Source of the DNA: CAYLSO01 sp964386525
Lineage (GTDB): Bacteria; Eisenbacteria; RBG-16-71-46; DASYSL01
NCBI GenBank assembly: GCA_964386525.1
Contig: CAYLSO010000138.1
Span: 1-6,306 of the forward strand
Length of the DNA: 6,306 nt
Direction: 5' to 3'
Shown here: one piece after another, positions 6,054-6,306 of the stretch
How the letters are laid out: every line of letters starts with the position of its first letter
Position numbering within the stretch: position 1 is the stretch's first letter
Made by a program: the position numbers and the translations under genes
Notes under the pieces: model-generated
Database searches by the model: none
The model's input: only the letters and a program-made list of their open reading frames with translations
Told to the model about the DNA's origin: nothing

Positions 6054-6078
6054 GGGGGTCCGAGTCCCCCCTCCGCCA
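6054..6078 (+). other. tRNA T-arm and 3'-end look-alike (possible attachment-site remnant)
   Basis: GGGGG (6054-6058), loop TCCGAGT, and CCCCC (6066-6070) have the shape of a T-arm: a five-base stem and a seven-base loop with T-C-CGA. CTCCGCCA follows, like an acceptor strand plus discriminator. Upstream, the adjacent GGAG-CTCAAA-CTCC hairpin does not have a seven-base loop, only two bases (GT) separate it from the T-stem, and no 5' acceptor strand (GGCGGAG) is found at the right distance, so no full cloverleaf folds. It may be the 3' tRNA piece left by an integrating element, or a chance hairpin. Confidence 0.3.
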
Positions 6079-6147
6079 TCGTCCCTCGACGAATCCGCAA
6101 GCCGGAAGAGGCGAAACCCGGGAGCGCTGCGGCCAGCGGGCGACCCC

Positions 6148-6306
6148 CTAGGGAGCGATCGCGCACCGGCTCGTGTCCGCGACCAGCGCCGTCATCTCCC
6201 GGACGGCCGAGACGATCGCACCGGGGCGCTCTTCTTGGACGAAGGCCCCGACGCCGGGAACTACGCACTGGGCGAAGCGCGGCAGGCGCTCCGCGAGACG
6301 AGCCAC
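6148..6306 (-). CDS. Alpha/beta hydrolase fold protein, C-terminal end, partial at right edge
   Basis: The minus strand from 6306 is open and ends at TAG 6150-6148, giving 52 residues that begin VARLAERLPRFAQCVVPGVG and continue AFVQEERPGAIVSAVREM. This matches the last segment of alpha/beta hydrolases (esterases, dehalogenases, epoxide hydrolases, BioH-like enzymes): LAERLP, a strand ending in vPGvGHF, the QEErP turn, then the final amphipathic helix. In the family the His of GHF is the general base of the catalytic triad; here the codon is GCC and the residue is Ala. The remainder of the gene, including nucleophile and acid, lies beyond the window. The short tail after the helix (ALVADTSRCAIAP) is not family-like. 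Substrate cannot be told from this piece. Confidence 0.65.
   Translation of the reverse strand: MARLAERLPRFAQCVVPGVGAFVQEERPGAIVSAVREMTALVADTSRCAIAP

Larger units (their letters stand above)
5771..6147. other. Intergenic region upstream of the lipoprotein gene
   Basis: About 375 bases without a supported gene. It contains the lipoprotein promoter at 5806-5834 and the tRNA-end-like hairpin at 6054-6078. Open frames crossing it on the minus strand (containing MAEGGLGPPR) are of the kind often seen as antisense readings of tRNA 3' ends and are not credible proteins. Confidence 0.5.

Noticed and set aside
5990..6078. A complete tRNA (Ser or Sec type) on the plus strand
   Set aside because: CTCAAA flanked by GGAG/CTCC suggested an anticodon arm, but the loop has six bases, only two bases separate it from the T-stem, and no D-arm or 5' acceptor strand fits.
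5807..6268. 153-residue minus-strand open frame
   Set aside because: Arg/Gly-rich, spans the lipoprotein promoter and the tRNA-like element, and is out of frame with the hydrolase tail at 6148-6306.

Overview
The window is very GC-rich and bacterial. Strong AGGAGG-type ribosome binding sites, signal peptides, a lipoprotein, and a secreted multi-domain protein ending in a FlgD/T9SS-like Ig module suggest a diderm of the FCB-like or Candidatus Eisenbacteria-like kind. That assignment is an inference from protein style, not from a marker gene.

Left edge to 800. On the minus strand, positions 1-108 hold a piece of a tyrosine recombinase, recognised by its HxxR box, which breaks off inside the window. 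After about 170 bases of unassigned DNA comes the C-terminal end of a CorA-type divalent-cation transporter on the plus strand. It lacks its large N-terminal domain and is frameshifted in the second membrane helix. A strong hairpin terminator at 763-797 closes this side.

Positions 816 to 4150 are the healthy core, a two-gene minus-strand operon. The first gene encodes a 163-aa exported coiled-coil protein. It overlaps the second by ATGA. The second encodes a 948-aa secreted protein with a signal peptide, eight tryptophan-marked beta-propeller-like repeats, a CARDB-like domain, a PPC-like region and a C-terminal FlgD-like Ig/sorting module. The overlap implies coupled translation and perhaps joint function at the cell surface.

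Positions 4151 to 5276 are a graveyard. They hold a non-coding leader, a 15-bp direct repeat, the last ~27 residues of a MacB-type ABC permease (minus), a directly abutting fragment of a YYAC-GVWYVA-type protein (plus), then about 500 bases in which I recognise nothing.

Positions 5277 to 6306. A minus-strand lipoprotein gene has its own sigma70-like promoter and terminator. Its mature part resembles a truncated haemoglobin but seems to lack the haem-ligating His. The right edge holds the C-terminus of an alpha/beta hydrolase (minus) in which the expected catalytic His position reads Ala. Between them is a short element shaped like the T-arm and 3' end of a tRNA.

I found no CRISPR array, complete mobile element, rRNA or complete tRNA. 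The most notable themes are intact genes for secreted or surface proteins separated by fragment-rich recombination scars, and two enzyme or globin-like genes that lack a key histidine.
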